Positions 32,692 through 41,530 of a stretch of DNA of 61,176 bases are shown here, piece after piece (the first letter of the stretch is position 1; each line of letters begins with the position of its first letter). The stretch lies in the NCBI GenBank assembly GCA_964533185.1, contig CAZHLD010000010.1:1-61176 (forward strand), given 5' to 3'. This stretch comes from CAZHLD01 sp964533185. Lineage in GTDB: Bacteria; Acidobacteriota; Terriglobia; Acidiferrales; UBA7541. The notes under the pieces were generated by a model that searched no databases, was not told the DNA's origin, and saw only the letters and a list, made by a program, of their open reading frames with translations. The position numbers and the translations under genes are program-made.

Positions 32692-33729
32692 ATGTCTTCG
32701 AAGCCTGTCCAGCAGCCCACGCAGCAACCCCCGCAAGCCGCATTGATTCAGATGATCCTCGGCCGCTGGGTTACGCACATGATCTACGCCGCTGCGAAGC
32801 TCAATCTCGCCGACCACCTCGCCGCCGGCCCGCTCCCGCCCGCCGATCTGGCCGCGTGCACCGGCATGCATGGGCCTTCGATTTACCGTTTGCTGCGCGC
32901 GCTGGCCAGCGTGGGCATCTTTGCCGAAGACGCGCAGGGGCGTTTCGCCAACACGCCTCTTTCCGAGCCGCTCCGCAGCGGCGTTCCCGGCTCGCTGCGC
33001 GGCGTGGCCATCATGTTTGGCACCGAGTTCAACGTCCTCGCGTGGGCCGATCTGATGCGCTCGCTCGAAACGGGCGAGCCGGCCTTCCCGCGCGTTCACG
33101 GCAAACCCATCTTCGAGTACTTCGCCGAGCACCCCGAAATGAGCCGCATCTTCGAAGAGGCCATGACTTCCTTCAGCCAGGTGACCATCCCCGCCGTACT
33201 GGCCTCCTACGATTTCTCCGGCATCTCGACGCTGGTGGACGTGGCCGGCAGTCATGGCAGCGTACTCGCCGCCATCCTGCAAACTTATCCGCAGATGCGC
33301 GGCATCCTCTTTGACATGCCTTCGTTGATGCCCGGCGCGCAAAAATATCTCGCCGAGCAGGGCGTAGACGGCCGCAACTCGTTTGTCGGCGGCGATTTCT
33401 TCGTCTCCGTTCCCGAGGGCGCTGACGCCTACCTGCTGAAGCACATCCTGCACGACTGGGACGACCCTCGCTGCGTCACCATTTTGAAGAACTGCCGCCG
33501 CGCCATGTCCCCCAACGGCCGCGTCCTGGCCGTGGACGCCGTCATCGAGCCGGGCAACGCCCCGGCCTTGGGCAAACTCCTCGACATGGAGATGCTGGTC
33601 GTGACCGAAGGCGGTTTTGAGCGCACCGAAACGCAGTTCCGCGCGCTCTTCGACGCCGCGGGCCTGCGCCTGGCGCGCGTCGTGCCCACGCCGTCGCCCT
33701 TCAGCATCATCGAAGGTGTTCCTGCATAG
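32692..33729 (+). CDS. SAM-dependent O-methyltransferase (methyltransferase_2 type)
   Basis: A 345-residue protein: an N-terminal helical dimerisation domain (MILGRWVTHMIYAAAKLNLA) followed by a SAM-binding domain with LVDVAGSHGSVLAAIL as motif I, then GDFFVSVPEGADAYLLKHILH and DWDDPRCVTILKNC with the catalytic His and Asp region. It resembles polyketide and hydroxyindole O-methyltransferases. The ATG at 32692 is used; upstream codons in the frame are a repeat. The stop (TAG) is embedded in a GTGGCACAGGC palindromic repeat. Confidence 0.88.
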   Translation: MSSKPVQQPTQQPPQAALIQMILGRWVTHMIYAAAKLNLADHLAAGPLPPADLAACTGMHGPSIYRLLRALASVGIFAEDAQGRFANTPLSEPLRSGVPGSLRGVAIMFGTEFNVLAWADLMRSLETGEPAFPRVHGKPIFEYFAEHPEMSRIFEEAMTSFSQVTIPAVLASYDFSGISTLVDVAGSHGSVLAAILQTYPQMRGILFDMPSLMPGAQKYLAEQGVDGRNSFVGGDFFVSVPEGADAYLLKHILHDWDDPRCVTILKNCRRAMSPNGRVLAVDAVIEPGNAPALGKLLDMEMLVVTEGGFERTETQFRALFDAAGLRLARVVPTPSPFSIIEGVPA

Positions 33730-33753
33730 TGGCACAGGCACTCCTGCCTGTGC
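33730..33753 (+). repeat. palindromic repeat after the O-methyltransferase
   Basis: GCACAGGCA (33732-33740) pairs with TGCCTGTGC (33745-33753) over a four-base loop. The TAG stop (33727-33729) is the start of the repeat unit TAGTGGCACAGGC. Confidence 0.65.
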
Positions 33754-33920
33754 GGCCTCTGTGGCGGTGGGTCGTTCGCCGCAAACTCTCGCGCCTCTTC
33801 GACTACCGCCATCGCCTCACCGTCGATTCCCTCCGCCGCGTTTGAGGCGTCCGTTCGCTTGACCCCGTCAAGCATCCTGCATATTCTCTTCGATTCTGCA
33901 CCACGCTTCGGGCCACATAG

Positions 33921-35174
33921 ATGACCACCGCCCCAGATGTCCTCATCATCGGCGCCGGCCTGGCCGGCCTGTGTTGCGCGCGACGGCTGCACGAGGCGGG
34001 CGTTTCGTTCCAGCTCCTCGAAGCCTCCGACGGCGTTGGCGGCCGCGTTCGCACCGACGAACACGAAGGGTTTCTTCTCGACCGCGGCTTCCAGGTTTTC
34101 TTCACCGCTTATCCCGAAGCGCAGCGCGTCCTCGACTACGCCGCGCTCGACCTCAAGCCGTTTTTCCACGGCGCGCAGGTCTGGTTTGCCGGGCATTTTT
34201 CGCGCGTGGCGGACCCCTGGCGCGTGCCCGGCCAGTGGAAGATCGCGCTGCGCTCCGACGTCGCGCCGCTCACCGACAAGCTCCGCCTAGCGCGTCTCCG
34301 CCGGCGCCTCGCCCGCACGCCCGTGGACGACCTCTTCCGTCGTCCCGAGCGCACCGCCAGGGAAGCCATCCACGCCGAGGGATTCTCCGAGCTGACCATC
34401 CGCCGCTTCTTCCGCCCGCTCTTTGCCGGCGTTCTGCTCGATAAAGAGCTGCGTGTCTCCAGCCGCCTCTACGAGCTGGCCTTTAAGATGATGGCTACTG
34501 GCGAAGTCTGCCTCCCCGCGCGCGGCATGGGCGCCATACCAGCGCAACTTGCTGCTGGCCTGCCGCCCGGCTCGATCCGTCTCGGCGCCCGCGTGGACGC
34601 CCTGCGCGACAACGGCCTCTCGCTCGAATCCGGCGAACACCTCGCCGCCCGCGCCGTGGTCGTCGCTGTCGAAGGCCCCGAAGCCTCGCGCCTGGTCGGC
34701 GAGATCCCGCCCGTGGCCTCGCGAAGCGTCACCTGTTTTTATTACGCGGCGGACCAGCCCCCGCTTGCCGAGCCCATCCTTGTCCTCAATGGCGACGGCA
34801 TCGGCACCGTTAACAACATGGCCGTCCTCTCCGGCGTCGCGCCCGGCTACGCCCCGCCGGGCCAGTCGCTCGTTTCCGTCACGGCGCTCGGCACTCACAA
34901 CCTCACCGACGCGCAGCTTGGCGGCTTCCTCCTCGCCCAGCTTCAGGAATGGTTCGGGCCGCAGGTGCGCGGCTGGCGCTTCCTCCGCAGCTACCGCATC
35001 CCTCACGCGCTGCCCGAGCAGCTACCGGGCTCGCTCGATCCCCCCGCGCGACCCGCCCGCATCCGCCCGGGACTCTACGTCTGCGGCGACCACTGCGCCA
35101 GCGCCTCCATCAACGGCGCTATGCTCAGCGGCCGCCTCGCCGCCGAGTCCCTGCTCGAAGACCTCAGCCGCTGA
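33921..35174 (+). CDS. FAD-dependent amine oxidase/phytoene-desaturase-like oxidoreductase
   Basis: A 417-residue flavoprotein. DVLIIGAGLAGLCCARRL is the FAD-binding GxGxxG turn. LLEASDGVGGRVRTDEH is the second FAD motif, and the C-terminal GLYVCGDHCASASINGA contacts the flavin. The central domain binds the substrate, as in amine oxidases and carotenoid desaturases, but the exact substrate is unknown. No partner gene is coupled to it. The adjacent pirin gene runs the opposite way. Confidence 0.88.
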   Translation: MTTAPDVLIIGAGLAGLCCARRLHEAGVSFQLLEASDGVGGRVRTDEHEGFLLDRGFQVFFTAYPEAQRVLDYAALDLKPFFHGAQVWFAGHFSRVADPWRVPGQWKIALRSDVAPLTDKLRLARLRRRLARTPVDDLFRRPERTAREAIHAEGFSELTIRRFFRPLFAGVLLDKELRVSSRLYELAFKMMATGEVCLPARGMGAIPAQLAAGLPPGSIRLGARVDALRDNGLSLESGEHLAARAVVVAVEGPEASRLVGEIPPVASRSVTCFYYAADQPPLAEPILVLNGDGIGTVNNMAVLSGVAPGYAPPGQSLVSVTALGTHNLTDAQLGGFLLAQLQEWFGPQVRGWRFLRSYRIPHALPEQLPGSLDPPARPARIRPGLYVCGDHCASASINGAMLSGRLAAESLLEDLSR

Positions 35175-35187
35175 ATCAGCGTTACGG

Positions 35188-35886
35188 TCACGCGAGATCG
35201 AACAGCAAAACCTCTGCTTCTTTCACCCCTGCCAGCTTCACCATCACCTCATCGCTGATCGCGGCGGCGTCGCCCTGATCGAGCCGCTGGCCGTTGAGTG
35301 TCACGCTGCCGCGCGCGACCTGCACCCAGGCCGCTCGTCCCGCCGCAAGTTTGTGCGTCACGTCTTCGCCCGCGCCCAGCAGCGACGCATAGAGCCGCAC
35401 GTCCTGGTGAATCTTCACCGACCCATCGCTTGCCTCCGGCGACGCCACCAGCCGCAGCCGACCGCGCTTTTCGTCATCCGCGAAAAACTTCTGCTCGTAG
35501 CCGGGCGCCAGCCCCTTCTTCTCCGGAAAGACCCAGATTTGCAGCAGGTGCACCGGCTCCGACTTCGAGTCGTTGAACTCGCTGTGCGTCACGCCCGTCC
35601 CGGCGGTCATGCGTTGCACTTCGCCGGGACGAATCACCTCGCCGTTGCCCATCGAGTCGCGGTGCCGCAGCCCGCCCTCCAGCACGTAGGTCAGGATCTC
35701 CATGTCCCGGTGCGGGTGCGTTGGGAAACCTTGCCCGGGCGCCACGCGGTCTTCGTTGATCACCCGCAGGCTGCGAAACCCCATCCACTTCGGGTCGTGG
35801 TAATCGGCAAACGAAAACGTGTGATAGGTGTCCAGCCAGCCGTGCTGGAAATGCCCCCGCTCGCCTGCCTTGCGGATCGTCACCAT
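35188..35886 (-). CDS. pirin family protein (quercetinase-like)
   Basis: A 232-residue bicupin pirin. HTFSFADYHDPKWMGF and HPHRDMEILTYVLEG supply the His and Glu metal ligands of the first barrel. The signature GVTHSEFNDSKSEPVHLLQIW completes the motif. Bacterial pirins can cleave flavonoids such as quercetin or modulate other proteins. The start at ATG 35886 lies downstream of an unusually well-formed promoter with an embedded operator. Its neighbours are not functionally related. Confidence 0.92.
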   Translation of the reverse strand: MVTIRKAGERGHFQHGWLDTYHTFSFADYHDPKWMGFRSLRVINEDRVAPGQGFPTHPHRDMEILTYVLEGGLRHRDSMGNGEVIRPGEVQRMTAGTGVTHSEFNDSKSEPVHLLQIWVFPEKKGLAPGYEQKFFADDEKRGRLRLVASPEASDGSVKIHQDVRLYASLLGAGEDVTHKLAAGRAAWVQVARGSVTLNGQRLDQGDAAAISDEVMVKLAGVKEAEVLLFDLA

Positions 35887-35924
35887 AGTCCCTCCTCCTC
35901 GTCCGTCCCATTCCGTTCGCCAAC

Positions 35925-35953
35925 ATAATAGTCGTTATAACGACATTTGTCAA
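35925..35953 (-). promoter_or_regulatory. pirin promoter with a palindromic operator in the spacer
   Basis: Read on the reverse strand, TTGACA (35948-35953) and TATTAT (35925-35930) are separated by exactly 17 bases. The spacer contains the perfect 14-bp palindrome GTCGTTATAACGAC (35931-35944). A repressor bound there would block polymerase, a typical MarR/HxlR/TetR-type arrangement. No regulator gene lies next to it. Confidence 0.75.
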
Positions 35954-36130
35954 GAGGACTGCCGAGCCACGTATCCATCGCTTCTCCCCCTTGGATTCCC
36001 CCTTGCCATCCGCCCTGCGCGGCGCTATCTTGCTCTTAGAGGCAGCCGCGCCCGGCAGGTGCTCTGCGGTCTGGGTGCGGTCCGACTCCCCGAACCGCCT
36101 CCCTTCCCCCGAGCCTGCCAAGGAGCTGTC

Positions 36131-36388
36131 ATGGACACCTACTACTTCCTTTTGGCGCTTGCTGTTGTGATTGTGGCCTGGGTGACCTTCGTGCTGGTTG
36201 CGCGCAACCGCGGCGCCGGCTGCGCCAATCGCAGGGTGCGCTGTCCGGAAAAGGACCTGCTCGCCAGCATCGGCGTCCTCTCAGAAAAGAAAGGCCCGGA
36301 CTCTCCTATATCTCGTAGGGTCCTGACCTGTTCGTTGCTTGGGGATGCTCCGGTCACCTGCGGGCAGAGCTGTGTGACCCAGCTCTAG
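36131..36388 (+). CDS. small Cys-containing membrane protein
   Basis: An 85-residue protein: one N-terminal helix (TYYFLLALAVVIVAWVTFVL) and a soluble tail with five cysteines (residues 31, 38, 67, 77 and 81). An AAGGAG ribosome-binding site precedes the ATG at 36131, which supports it as a real gene. The cysteines could bind a metal or form disulphides. No family is recognised; upstream codons of the longer frame overlap the pirin promoter and are not considered coding. Confidence 0.55.
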   Translation: MDTYYFLLALAVVIVAWVTFVLVARNRGAGCANRRVRCPEKDLLASIGVLSEKKGPDSPISRRVLTCSLLGDAPVTCGQSCVTQL

Positions 36389-36511
36389 CCGTCCGTCTTT
36401 CGCCACCGCCGCGCTGTTTGGGAATGCGCTGAGAGAACCCGCTCCCTTCGCCCGCCCCGTTTGGTGTAAAGTGGGGTCTTGCCATTCGGCCGCCGCCAGA
36501 GGACTGCTGCG

Positions 36512-37852
36512 ATGAATCCTGTCAAACATGCTGACACTTCTGCTCCAGAAGGAACTGCCTCCATGGGCAAGGACACGCTCTCCATTACCGACAACCGCAC
36601 CGGCCAGAAGTATGAAGTCCCCGTCGCCGACGGCACCATCCGCGCCGCCGACCTTCGCCAGATCAAGGTCGTCGCCGACGAGTTCGGCATGATGAGCTAC
36701 GACCCCGCCTTCATGAACACGGCCTCCTGCAAGAGCCGCATCACCTTCATTGACGGCGACAAGGGCATCCTTCTCTACCGCGGCTACCCCATCGAGGAGC
36801 TGGCTGAGAAGAGCACCTATCTCGAGACCGCCTATCTCATCCTCCGCGGCGAGCTGCCCACGCGCGCGCAGCTCGACGAGTGGTCCTGGCACATCATCCA
36901 CCACACCTTCATCCACGAGAGCATCAAGAAATTTCTCGACGGCTTCCACTACGACGCCCACCCCATGGGCATGATGATCTCCACCATCGCTGCGCTTTCC
37001 ACCTTCTATCCCGACGCCAAGGACATCTTCAACGCCTCCTCGCGCCTGAAGCAAACCTGGCGCCTGATCGGCAAGATGCCTACGCTGGCCGGCTTTGCCT
37101 ATCGCCACAGTCTGGGCATGCCCTACGTCTATCCCGACAACGAGCTCAGCTACTCCGGCAATTTCCTGAACATGCTCTTCAAGACCACCGAGCTCAAGTA
37201 CCGCCCCAACCCCACGCTCGAGCGCGCGCTGGACATTCTCTTCATCCTCCACGCCGACCATGAACAGAACTGCTCGTCGTCGTCAATGCGCGCCGTTGGC
37301 AGCTCGCACGTGGACCCCTACTCGGCCGCTGCCGCCGCTACCTCTGCCCTATACGGCCCGCTGCACGGCGGCGCCAACGAGGAAGTCCTGCGCATGCTGG
37401 GCGAGATCGGCTCGGTGAACAACGTCTCGGCCTACATTAAGAAAGTGAAAGCCGGCGAGGGGAAGCTGATGGGCTTTGGCCACCGCGTGTACAAAAACTA
37501 CGACCCCCGCGCCACGATCATCAAGCGCATTGCCTACGACGTCTTCGACGTCATGGGCAAAAACCCCATGCTGGATATCGCCCTCGAATGCGAACGCATC
37601 GCGCTCGAAGACGATTACTTCGTCAAGCGCCGCCTCTATCCCAACGTGGACTTCTACTCCGGCCTCATCTACCAGTCCATGGGCTTCCCGGTCACGATGT
37701 TCCCGGTGCTCTTTGCCATTCCGCGGATGTCCGGCTGGATCGCCCAGTGGGAGGAAAACCTGCTCGACCCCGAGCAGAAAATCTGGCGCCCTCGGCAGGT
37801 CTATCTTGGCCCCGAAAAGCGCAGCTACATCCCCATCGAGCGCCGCAGCTAA
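36512..37852 (+). CDS. gltA: citrate synthase
   Basis: A 446-residue enzyme of the TCA cycle, condensing acetyl-CoA and oxaloacetate. The active-site motifs are intact: HADHEQNCSSSSMR (His), YGPLHGGANEEV (His) and KNYDPRATII (Asp). The length and the N-terminal beta domain resemble the Gram-negative hexameric type. The start is set at the ATG at 36512; a TTG at 36479 and an ATG at 36563 are alternatives. It is transcribed alone. Confidence 0.95.
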   Translation: MNPVKHADTSAPEGTASMGKDTLSITDNRTGQKYEVPVADGTIRAADLRQIKVVADEFGMMSYDPAFMNTASCKSRITFIDGDKGILLYRGYPIEELAEKSTYLETAYLILRGELPTRAQLDEWSWHIIHHTFIHESIKKFLDGFHYDAHPMGMMISTIAALSTFYPDAKDIFNASSRLKQTWRLIGKMPTLAGFAYRHSLGMPYVYPDNELSYSGNFLNMLFKTTELKYRPNPTLERALDILFILHADHEQNCSSSSMRAVGSSHVDPYSAAAAATSALYGPLHGGANEEVLRMLGEIGSVNNVSAYIKKVKAGEGKLMGFGHRVYKNYDPRATIIKRIAYDVFDVMGKNPMLDIALECERIALEDDYFVKRRLYPNVDFYSGLIYQSMGFPVTMFPVLFAIPRMSGWIAQWEENLLDPEQKIWRPRQVYLGPEKRSYIPIERRS

Positions 37853-38545
37853 CCGCGCGTAGCCTTCGCGGGTGGCGGGACAGCGCCGAATGCCCCCTCC
37901 CATCCGAAACGATGTGTTAACTTTTTCCCCTTCGGCGGCGTCTAATAGGCATAACCTGTAGCCTGTCTGTTGCCTGGGGTGGTGGTGTGCTGAAGCGCGT
38001 AATCAACCGGGTCGACGTCGAACCTCCCCAGGTACATCCCTCTGCTCCGCCTTCTTTGCTGGAGCCACCCCGGTCTGTGCCCGCGCCTCCACGCGCCTTC
38101 AGCCGTCGTCGCGCGTTGGTACTCAGCGCCGTCGCTTTGCTCTTCCTGCTGGTCGCCGCCACCTTCTGGACCCGAGGCGGCACGTCGGGTGTTGGGCCAC
38201 AGGGCGACTCACGCGGGAGCGTTTTGGCAGCATGCTGCGAAGGATTGCGGCGCTGCCGCAGCCGGACGGGTAGCGAACCAGGAGAGACAGCGAATCGAGC
38301 GCTCAGAGGTCATGCAGTGGGGAGAGGTGTCAGCGGCGAAGCTGGCTGGCGGCGAGAACCAGACCAAGCCAGGCAGCGGAACTGCCCAACGAGCCGCACT
38401 TGCCACCCACCTGTGGCCACGGTGATCCGAGCTTGACACCAGAGGGTGGCTGCCGTATGGTTTTGCGGAAAGATAAAGTTGAAATCGGAAATTCCGGTTC
38501 GTCGGGATTTCTGTATCCGTTCTGGAGAATTGCAAGGAGGCGACA
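37853..38545. other. long intergenic region before the TonB receptor
   Basis: About 690 bases. It holds a GTG-started frame (37987-38436) whose first 60 residues look like a cytoplasmic Pro-rich segment and one membrane helix before losing protein character. One palindrome copy lies at 38486-38497. Nothing else was recognised. Confidence 0.4.
37987..38436 (+). pseudogene. possible remnant of a single-TM protein
   Basis: The frame gives a proline-rich start followed by RRRALVLSAVALLFLLVAATFW, a credible signal-anchor. After about residue 75 it becomes Arg/Cys-rich and unlike a protein. Another frame (38189-38425) has better composition for the continuation (QERQRIERSEVMQWGEVSAA), suggesting a frameshift near 38200. 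It may be a broken membrane protein or chance; no homologue is recognised. Confidence 0.3.
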
Positions 38546-41530
38546 ATGCGTCGTGTACTCTGGCTGATTGCCGTCGCGCTGCTATGGCTGTCCCTGCCTG
38601 TTCGGGCGCAACTCCCGACGGCCACTCTGACTGGATTCGTGGCTGATCCGCAGGGCGGGCGTGTGGCCAACGCAAAGGTTACGTTGACCAGGCCAGCCAC
38701 TGGTGCCACTCGTGAGGCCACAACCGGCGCCGATGGCCAGTATGTGTTTGCCAACCTGTTGCCTGGCACCTACGGGTTGCGCGTCGAGGCCCAAGGCTTC
38801 GCCACTCGCGAATACACGGACATCGCTCTCGACGTGGGCCGCAGCGTCACACTCGATGTTTCGCTGCAAGTGGCTGCCGTAGGCGAAGTGATCAAGGTCA
38901 GCGGTGGGGAGGCCCGCGTGGAATTGACTTCTTCGCAAGTCCAGGGCGTGATCAACGCGAGCACGATTCAGAACATCCCCCTTAATGGCCGCAATTTCCT
39001 GGAGCTGGCCTTCCTCGTTCCTGGCAATCGCCCGGCGACGAATTACGATCCCACCAAGACGAATACGTTGGAGGTCTCCTCTGCTGGGGCTTTTGGTCGC
39101 GGCGGTAACCTCACCGTGGATGGTGCCGACAACAACGACGAGGTCGTCGGCGGGACGCTGATGAACTTCCCCCAGGACGGCGTGAGTGAGTTCCAGATCG
39201 CCACCAACAAGTTCACCGCCGAGGTCGGTCGCTCCAGCTCGAGCATTGTGAACATCGTGACCAAGTCGGGGGCCAACGAGCTGCACGGCTCGGCATTCTT
39301 CTTCTTCCGCCACAAGGAGCTGCAGGCCCTCCCGGCCCTAATCCGCGGCCCGAACGTGCCGAAACCTCCGTTCGACCGTGAGCAATATGGCGGGTCCATC
39401 GGCGGCCCGATCGTACCGAACAAAGCCTTCTGGTTTGTGGCGGTGGAGAACCGCAACCAGGACCATACCGTGCTGGTCGGCCAGCGGAACTTCACCGCCA
39501 CCCCCCGCCCGACGGTGGTTTCCTCGTCGGCGCCGGCGTTCATTGACGACTTCCTGCTGAACACGCGGGCCGACTTCAAGCTTTCGGACAACAACGATCT
39601 CTTTGTGCGCTACGCCTTCCAGCGGACAGAGGATGTGGACAACGGCAGCCTGCGCCGCCCGCAGGGCACTGCCGCCAACCGCCAGAGTTCTTTTAACCGC
39701 TACAACTCGATCGTTACGGCCTGGACGCGCACCCTCTCGTCGAGAATGGTGAACAGCCTGTCATTCCACGCCAACACGTTTATCAACCGCATCCCCGCCT
39801 TCGACCCGGACGATCCGGTCACCACTCCTGCCGGGCTGGCCGTGGGCAACGAGATTCGCTTCCCGAGCCTGCAGGACGGAGCCAATTTCCGCATTCCGCA
39901 GGGCGTGAAGATGAACCGCTTCCAGATCCGCGACACCTTGAGCTGGGTTCTTGGCCAGCACACTCTTCGCTTCGGCGGGGAATGGCAGAACTTCGGCAAC
40001 GACGCGATCTTCGACCTGTTCGGCAGCGGCACCATCTTCACCACTGAAGACTTCGGCTCGCAGGACCGCAATCCCTCGGGCACTCCTGGCTTCGGCACCA
40101 TCGACGACCGCGACATCCCCATCGCTGTCGCGCTGAGGAGCGCCGCTCCGGCCCGGCCGCCGTTTGTGGACTTCTACCGCAACACCTACCTGGGCTTCTT
40201 CGTTCAGGACGACTGGCGGGTGACGCCACGGCTGACCTTCAACCTGGGACTGCGGTGGGAGTGGGATAGCAACGTCTTCGCCGGGGGCGACGTGCACAGG
40301 CCCTGCGCCAACCCGGCTGTTTTCGACCCGAATGAACGTTGCGTGTGGCTGCGAAATGTTCTCGGAAGGCACGACCAGCCGGCCACCGGGAAGAACTTCG
40401 GCCCGCGCGTCGGTTTTGCCTGGGACCCCTTGGGCCAGGGCAAGACGGTGGTTCGCGGTGGCTATGGCATCTACTATGACCGCGTGGTGACGGAGGTTCC
40501 TCTGCTCGAGCTCCTGCTCGATGGCCGCAAGCTCCCGCTGGAGGCAAGGAACGGCTCAACGTGCAGCAACGTGGCAGGTGGTGATTGTAGCCTGCCGGGA
40601 GCGCGATTCGACACCGGCACACCCACGCTGGCCAATCCTTTTGCCGGTGCGGGAACCGTCTTCGGCATCGGAATCAACTTCATTGACAACAGCGCCGCGC
40701 ATCCCTATGCGCAGCACTACACCCTGGGGGTGCAGCATCAACTGGGCAACAACTGGAGCTTCGCCGCCGATGGCATCCACAACTTCGGCAACCGTATCAT
40801 CTGGGGCCGCCTGCTGCGTAGCACCAGCATCACCTCGCCCCGGATCAGTTGTCCCAACGGTATCGATCCCTGCAGCGTCACCGATCCTTCGAATGGCCGA
40901 ACTGATTCGGTCTTCAACATCGAGTCCACCGCCAAGAGCTGGTACTCGGGACTGTTGGCCAGCGTTCAGCGCCGTATGGTGAAGTACGGCAACTGGGGCT
41001 TCGCCTTCAACGCCAACTACACTCTGTCGAAGACTTTCAACTACTCAAACGACGATCAGATTCCCTTCAACGGGGCCGAAGACCAAGTCAGCCTGATCGT
41101 TGGCTCCAACAACCCGAGGATTGAAAAGGGCTTCTCGCCTACCGACGAGCGGCACCGCTTCAATCTNNNNNNNNNNNNNNNNNNNNNNNNNNNNNNNNNN
41201 NNNNNNNNNNNNNNNNNNNNNNNNNNNNNNNNNNNNNNNNNNNNNNNNNNNNNNNNNNNNNNNNNNGAGTTTGGCGACGACTTTAACTCGTTCGATCTCC
41301 GCGTCGCCAAGGCGTTCACCTTCGCGGAGCGGCACGAGCTTCGGCTCATCGCCGAAGTGTTTAGCCTCTTCAACGTGACCAATATCCGCGGATTCAACAA
41401 CAACAACTATTCCGGCTTCAATAACGACATCACCGCGAGCAACTTTCTGCGACCCTCGCGCACCGCCGGTGGTTTCTTCGGCTCCGGCGGGCCGCGGGCC
41501 TTTCAATTCGCCGTGCGCTACAGCTTTTAA
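38546..41530 (+). CDS. TonB-dependent receptor, Oar-like, with carboxypeptidase-regulatory N-domain (gapped)
   Basis: A signal peptide (MRRVLWLIAVALLWLSLPVRAQ) leads to a carboxypeptidase-regulatory-like beta domain (ATLTGFVADPQGGRVANAKV), then a plug domain (NIPLNGRNFLELAFLVPGN, GGNLTVDGADNNDEVVGG) and a large outer-membrane barrel ending in YSF-type RAFQFAVRYSF. The 994-codon frame includes 100 unknown bases (41167-41266), so the true length is uncertain. Acidobacterial Oar-like receptors take up glycans or other large substrates with TonB energy; the substrate here is unknown. A palindrome copy lies 60 bases upstream. Confidence 0.92.
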   Translation: MRRVLWLIAVALLWLSLPVRAQLPTATLTGFVADPQGGRVANAKVTLTRPATGATREATTGADGQYVFANLLPGTYGLRVEAQGFATREYTDIALDVGRSVTLDVSLQVAAVGEVIKVSGGEARVELTSSQVQGVINASTIQNIPLNGRNFLELAFLVPGNRPATNYDPTKTNTLEVSSAGAFGRGGNLTVDGADNNDEVVGGTLMNFPQDGVSEFQIATNKFTAEVGRSSSSIVNIVTKSGANELHGSAFFFFRHKELQALPALIRGPNVPKPPFDREQYGGSIGGPIVPNKAFWFVAVENRNQDHTVLVGQRNFTATPRPTVVSSSAPAFIDDFLLNTRADFKLSDNNDLFVRYAFQRTEDVDNGSLRRPQGTAANRQSSFNRYNSIVTAWTRTLSSRMVNSLSFHANTFINRIPAFDPDDPVTTPAGLAVGNEIRFPSLQDGANFRIPQGVKMNRFQIRDTLSWVLGQHTLRFGGEWQNFGNDAIFDLFGSGTIFTTEDFGSQDRNPSGTPGFGTIDDRDIPIAVALRSAAPARPPFVDFYRNTYLGFFVQDDWRVTPRLTFNLGLRWEWDSNVFAGGDVHRPCANPAVFDPNERCVWLRNVLGRHDQPATGKNFGPRVGFAWDPLGQGKTVVRGGYGIYYDRVVTEVPLLELLLDGRKLPLEARNGSTCSNVAGGDCSLPGARFDTGTPTLANPFAGAGTVFGIGINFIDNSAAHPYAQHYTLGVQHQLGNNWSFAADGIHNFGNRIIWGRLLRSTSITSPRISCPNGIDPCSVTDPSNGRTDSVFNIESTAKSWYSGLLASVQRRMVKYGNWGFAFNANYTLSKTFNYSNDDQIPFNGAEDQVSLIVGSNNPRIEKGFSPTDERHRFNXXXXXXXXXXXXXXXXXXXXXXXXXXXXXXXXXXEFGDDFNSFDLRVAKAFTFAERHELRLIAEVFSLFNVTNIRGFNNNNYSGFNNDITASNFLRPSRTAGGFFGSGGPRAFQFAVRYSF
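41167..41266. other. 100-N assembly gap inside the TonB receptor
   Basis: Exactly 100 N, the conventional size of an unknown gap. The flanking frames agree, but the real missing length cannot be read. Confidence 0.98.

Noticed and set aside
32020..33741. Leftward open frame of 573 codons opposite the AhpD-like and methyltransferase genes
   Set aside because: It spans two real genes and the intergenic repeat between them, and lacks any recognisable domain.
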